Assembly (NCBI RefSeq): GCF_001298715.1
Contig: NZ_CDSC02000237.1
Location: 1-9,016 of the forward strand
Source of the DNA: Bathymodiolus azoricus thioautotrophic gill symbiont
GTDB taxonomy: Bacteria > Pseudomonadota > Gammaproteobacteria > PS1 > Pseudothioglobaceae
Reading direction: 5' to 3'
Length of the DNA stretch: 9,016 nt
Under the pieces are notes generated by a model that worked only from the letters and a program-made list of their open reading frames with translations, was not told where the DNA came from and searched no databases. Positions 5,996 to 9,016 of the stretch are shown here, piece after piece; positions within the stretch are counted from its first letter, which is position 1; the number at the start of each line of letters is the position of its first letter. The position numbers and the translations under genes were made by a program.

Positions 5996-7368
5996 AGAAA
6001 ATTCTAATCATGACTGTATTATTAGGTCCGCTTAATGTTCAAGCATTAACTGAGCAAGGCTTTGTTGAGCGCTTGCGAACAACCCATCCTTTTTTCAATC
6101 AACAAGCGTTATCCAGTAAGGTTAAACTGATTGAAAAGCGTGCTACTAAAGCCAATGAAGATTGGGTGATTGCACTTGAGAGCTTGTATCAAAGCGACCA
6201 CAAGAATAGCGGTGATATATCAACGACTACTTCTAATTTAGATACAGCTTCAATTGGACTCTCTGCAACTAGGAAATATACCAATACTGGTAGTGATATC
6301 ACCCTTAAACACACCTGGAAAGACAAAAGCAAAAGTACCGATACAACAAACAACGGGTTTTCACTGGATTATACTTATCCACTATTGCGCAATAAAGGCG
6401 GTATTAATGATCGCTTGAGTGGTGATGTAGCGCAAATTGCCATCAATCAAAATACTTTGCAGCGACTAGAAGTAGAAGAAGGCTTTATTTTGGGAAAATT
6501 AAGTCGTTTTATTGATTTGGCATATGCACAAGAGCAACAATCAATCAATGAGCGTCGATTGGCGTTGAGCGAAAAAGAATTAGCATTGGTAAAGAAGAAA
6601 TATAATGCTTCAGTGGTTGAAAAGGTGGATGTTTTGTTGCAACAAGATGCTTATCAGACAGCAAACCAAAAACTGTTACAAGCACAGCAAGATTTGATGC
6701 TTTTGCGTCATGAAATTGCCGTTACGCTAGATTTAGATTTTGAGAAAGTAGTGGCTAGCACAGATTTTTATAAAATTTATAAGCCTAGTGAGATAGCACT
6801 AAAAGCCTATTTATCAAAGAATTCTAGAGTGTTAAAAATCAACAATTTATCGCAGAAAATATTAAAACGCCAATTACTTAGTTTTAAAAATACCGCTAAG
6901 GCAAAATTAGATTTAAAGCTTGGTATTAGTAGCGCAGGTGAGAATACTAATTATTCAAAATCATTGAGTAATCAAAGCACCACTTGGAAGGTGGGGCTGG
7001 GTTTGTCTTATCCGATAGGTGGTATTGAGGCGGATAGTAACATTAAAAAAACCAATATAGAATTGGAAATCTTAGTGCAATCCAAGCGCGAGCAATTGTT
7101 AGATATTTACACACAGGCTAAGACGCTAAAGGAAAAAATCCAATTGTTAGAGAAAATGATGCACGCCAATCAAGCACAAATCAAAATAGCCAAAGCACGC
7201 ACTGCTGAAGAAAAACAGCGTTATAGCAATGGTAATGGACAGGCTAGTTTTGTTATCAATGCTCAAAATAATGAGCAAGTCGTAAAGTTAAGCTATGCAC
7301 AAGTTGCCAAAAATTATCAAAAAGCCATACTTGAGTTTAAAGCCAGCATTGACCAATTAGTACCATGA
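5992..7368 (+). CDS. TolC-family outer membrane efflux protein
   Basis: 458-residue outer-membrane channel component predicted to form a trimeric beta-barrel with a periplasmic alpha-helical tunnel, connecting to an inner-membrane exporter. It has a Sec signal (MKK then hydrophobic, probable cleavage after Ala18 in NVQA) and two OEP repeats. Repeat one has beta strands near 84-131 ending in FSLDYTYPLL, then a long helical region about 142-245 rich in Leu, Gln and Lys. Repeat two has strands near 304-341 ending in GLGLSYPIGG, then helices to about 455. The paired YPL and YPI turns are typical of TolC repeats. The GTG start at 5992 overlaps the aroK stop (GTGA). It is preferred over the ATG at 6010, which would remove the basic N-terminus of the signal peptide; GGTGA (5983-5987) may serve as ribosome binding site. 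No adaptor or pump gene is in the window, so its substrate is unknown. Confidence 0.9.
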   Translation: MKKILIMTVLLGPLNVQALTEQGFVERLRTTHPFFNQQALSSKVKLIEKRATKANEDWVIALESLYQSDHKNSGDISTTTSNLDTASIGLSATRKYTNTGSDITLKHTWKDKSKSTDTTNNGFSLDYTYPLLRNKGGINDRLSGDVAQIAINQNTLQRLEVEEGFILGKLSRFIDLAYAQEQQSINERRLALSEKELALVKKKYNASVVEKVDVLLQQDAYQTANQKLLQAQQDLMLLRHEIAVTLDLDFEKVVASTDFYKIYKPSEIALKAYLSKNSRVLKINNLSQKILKRQLLSFKNTAKAKLDLKLGISSAGENTNYSKSLSNQSTTWKVGLGLSYPIGGIEADSNIKKTNIELEILVQSKREQLLDIYTQAKTLKEKIQLLEKMMHANQAQIKIAKARTAEEKQRYSNGNGQASFVINAQNNEQVVKLSYAQVAKNYQKAILEFKASIDQLVP

Positions 7369-9016
7369 ATCAAACCCCCATTAAGTATCAAATAACCCCT
7401 AAAGACACGAGTGCGCATGTATTCCAAGTATGCTTAACCCTTGATAACCCCAATCCGTTGGGACAAGTGTTTTTATTGCCAAACTGGATTCCTGGCAGTT
7501 ATTTAATTCGTGATTTTGCCAAGCACATCGTTAGCATTCACGCACATAGTTGTGGTAAATCTATTGAGATTAAAAAGTTAGACAAGAATCACTGGGTTGC
7601 TTACCCATGTGCTGATAGCATTACTTTGGAATATGAAATTTATGCTTTTGATTTGTCAGTGCGTTGTGCCTATTTGACTAATCAGCGTGCGTTCTTTAAT
7701 GGCAGTAGTGTGTTTTTACAGCCTGTTGGTTTTGAGGATAATATTTGCGAAGTGCAAATCAACTACCCAACAGATGAGGTGCTAGGTAATTGGGCTTGTG
7801 CCACGAGTTTAACACTGAAAAATAAGCAAAAAAATACAGAGACTTATACAGCCAACAACTACCTAGATTTAATTGATCATCCCGTTGAGATGGCAGACTT
7901 CACGCGTTTTGAGTTTAATGTAGGCAATATCTCGCACGCGATGACCATTACTGGTGAACATGTAACTGATATTGACAGATTAAGGGCTGATTTGATATGC
8001 ATTTGTGAACATCATATTGGTTTGTTTGGCAGCAACATTCCATTTGATGATTACTTATTCTTAACCTTGGTAACAAGCAAAGATTATGGCGGTCTAGAGC
8101 ACAAAAAATCCAGTAGTTTAATTTGCGCTAGAAAAGAGTTGCCAACTTTAGAGCAAAAAGATATTACACCTGAATACACACGCTTTTTAGCGCTTTGCTC
8201 ACACGAGTATTTCCATGCTTGGTGGATAAAAACCATCAAGCCTGCCAGTTTTCATGAGTTGGATATGAGTTGTGAGAACTATACCGAGCAACTGTGGATA
8301 TTTGAAGGCTTTACCTCCTACTATGATGAACTGTCGTTGCTACGCATAGGGATACTTTCTGTTGAGCAATATCTCACGCTATTGGCGCAAACCATCAGCA
8401 GAGTGCAGAAAGGGCGTGGACGCTTTAAGCAATCGTTAGCGCAGTCTAGTTTTGATGCATGGACAAAATTTTATCAACAAGATGAGAATGCACCAAATGC
8501 AATTGTTAGTTATTACACCAAAGGTGCGTTATTAGCGTTTGTGCTTGACATTGAAATACGCAAGCGTACTGATGATAAGTATTCATTAGATGATGTATTG
8601 CGCTTGATTTGGGGCAATTACCAAACCACTGGGTTAGAAGACAATACCGTACAAAAAGTTATTGAGCACCTAACACAAAGCAATTTTAGTCAGTTTTTTG
8701 ATGCATATTTATACGGCGTGGACGAGTTACCACTGAAAGAAGCTTTTGAGTATGTCGGCGTAAACTGTAAATTTAGCCACAAAAAAGACGATTTATCAAA
8801 GTTTGGTATAAGTATTAACAAAACACAAGAATATGCAGTTATCAGTCATATTCTTGATGCGTCTTGCATACAAACAGCGGGACTGTATGTTGGCGATAAA
8901 ATTATCAGTATTAATGATAATAAAGTAGTTGCTAAAGAGTTAGAAAAAACACTCAACGCTTGTAGCGAAGGTGACAGCATTAAAATCAACATCCTAAGAG
9001 ACGAGTTATCAACTGA
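7365..9016 (+). CDS. M61 family metallopeptidase with PDZ domain, 3' end outside window
   Basis: Glycyl-aminopeptidase-like zinc peptidase (M61). The frame stays open from ATG 7365 to the window end, giving 550 codons; the family is usually about 590-600 residues, so a few dozen are missing. The N-terminal beta domain contains the typical LPNWIPGSYLIRDFAKHI and NQRAFFNGSSVFLQP. The catalytic domain has YGGLEHKKSS, zinc motif HEYFH (His280, Glu281, His284) and the third ligand Glu314 in WIFEGFTSYY, followed by SYYTKGALLAFVLDIEIRK. A PDZ domain with AGLYVGDKIISINDNKV occupies about 480 to the end. No signal peptide is visible, so it is probably cytoplasmic. The residues after HEYFH read AWWIKTIKP, where many relatives have WNVKRIRP. 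The ATG overlaps the TGA of the TolC-family gene by 4 bases (ATGA) without a Shine-Dalgarno sequence, which implies translational coupling. Physiological substrate unknown. Confidence 0.93.
   Translation, partial: MNQTPIKYQITPKDTSAHVFQVCLTLDNPNPLGQVFLLPNWIPGSYLIRDFAKHIVSIHAHSCGKSIEIKKLDKNHWVAYPCADSITLEYEIYAFDLSVRCAYLTNQRAFFNGSSVFLQPVGFEDNICEVQINYPTDEVLGNWACATSLTLKNKQKNTETYTANNYLDLIDHPVEMADFTRFEFNVGNISHAMTITGEHVTDIDRLRADLICICEHHIGLFGSNIPFDDYLFLTLVTSKDYGGLEHKKSSSLICARKELPTLEQKDITPEYTRFLALCSHEYFHAWWIKTIKPASFHELDMSCENYTEQLWIFEGFTSYYDELSLLRIGILSVEQYLTLLAQTISRVQKGRGRFKQSLAQSSFDAWTKFYQQDENAPNAIVSYYTKGALLAFVLDIEIRKRTDDKYSLDDVLRLIWGNYQTTGLEDNTVQKVIEHLTQSNFSQFFDAYLYGVDELPLKEAFEYVGVNCKFSHKKDDLSKFGISINKTQEYAVISHILDASCIQTAGLYVGDKIISINDNKVVAKELEKTLNACSEGDSIKINILRDELST

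Noticed and set aside
1..9016. CRISPR arrays, tRNA/rRNA genes, riboswitches, toxin-antitoxin or defence modules
   Set aside because: No regularly spaced repeats, cloverleaf-like sequences or defence-type genes were recognised by reading both strands, and almost all bases are used by identified genes.

Overview
The window reads as an AT-rich gammaproteobacterial chromosome segment. Every housekeeping product (RsgA, Ste24-like M48 peptidase, aspartokinase, IlvE, zf-CHCC protein, AroK, TolC-family protein, M61 peptidase) looks gammaproteobacterial. The low GC and the gene content would suit a sulfur-oxidising SUP05/Thioglobaceae-type bacterium or a related invertebrate symbiont. That lineage call is an inference from style and not from a database match.

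Layout. (1) Bases 1-446 hold the right-hand end of an IS1595-family insertion sequence, with the C-terminal part of its DDE/DDN transposase reading rightward. (2) Bases 477-2981 hold a tightly packed leftward operon, in transcription order M48 membrane peptidase, small exported monohaem cytochrome c, rsgA. The first two genes overlap by 1 base and the next pair is 4 bases apart. (3) Bases 2982-3100 are a divergent promoter region with a perfect TATAAT box facing lysC. (4) Bases 3101-9016 hold a rightward run of six genes: lysC, ilvE, a zinc-finger gene, aroK, a TolC-family gene and a PDZ-containing M61 peptidase that runs off the window. Gaps are 3, 1 and 26 bases, followed by two 4-base overlaps, so this looks like one operon mixing amino-acid and chorismate biosynthesis with envelope and proteolysis functions. 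No tRNA, rRNA, CRISPR or riboswitch was seen, and no gene-free stretch exceeds about 120 bases.

The most informative observations are as follows. The insertion sequence appears to have landed in the apex of a terminator hairpin just after rsgA, leaving only half of it, beside what may be a palindromic 8-base target duplication. lysC carries an internal ATG with a well-placed Shine-Dalgarno sequence at the point where the separate beta subunit begins in alpha2beta2 aspartokinases. Three genes (rsgA TTG, lysC GTG, tolC-like GTG) use non-ATG starts. aroK is not followed by aroB. I found no clear evidence of an undescribed defence or mobile system. Apart from the insertion sequence, the genes belong to recognisable families.
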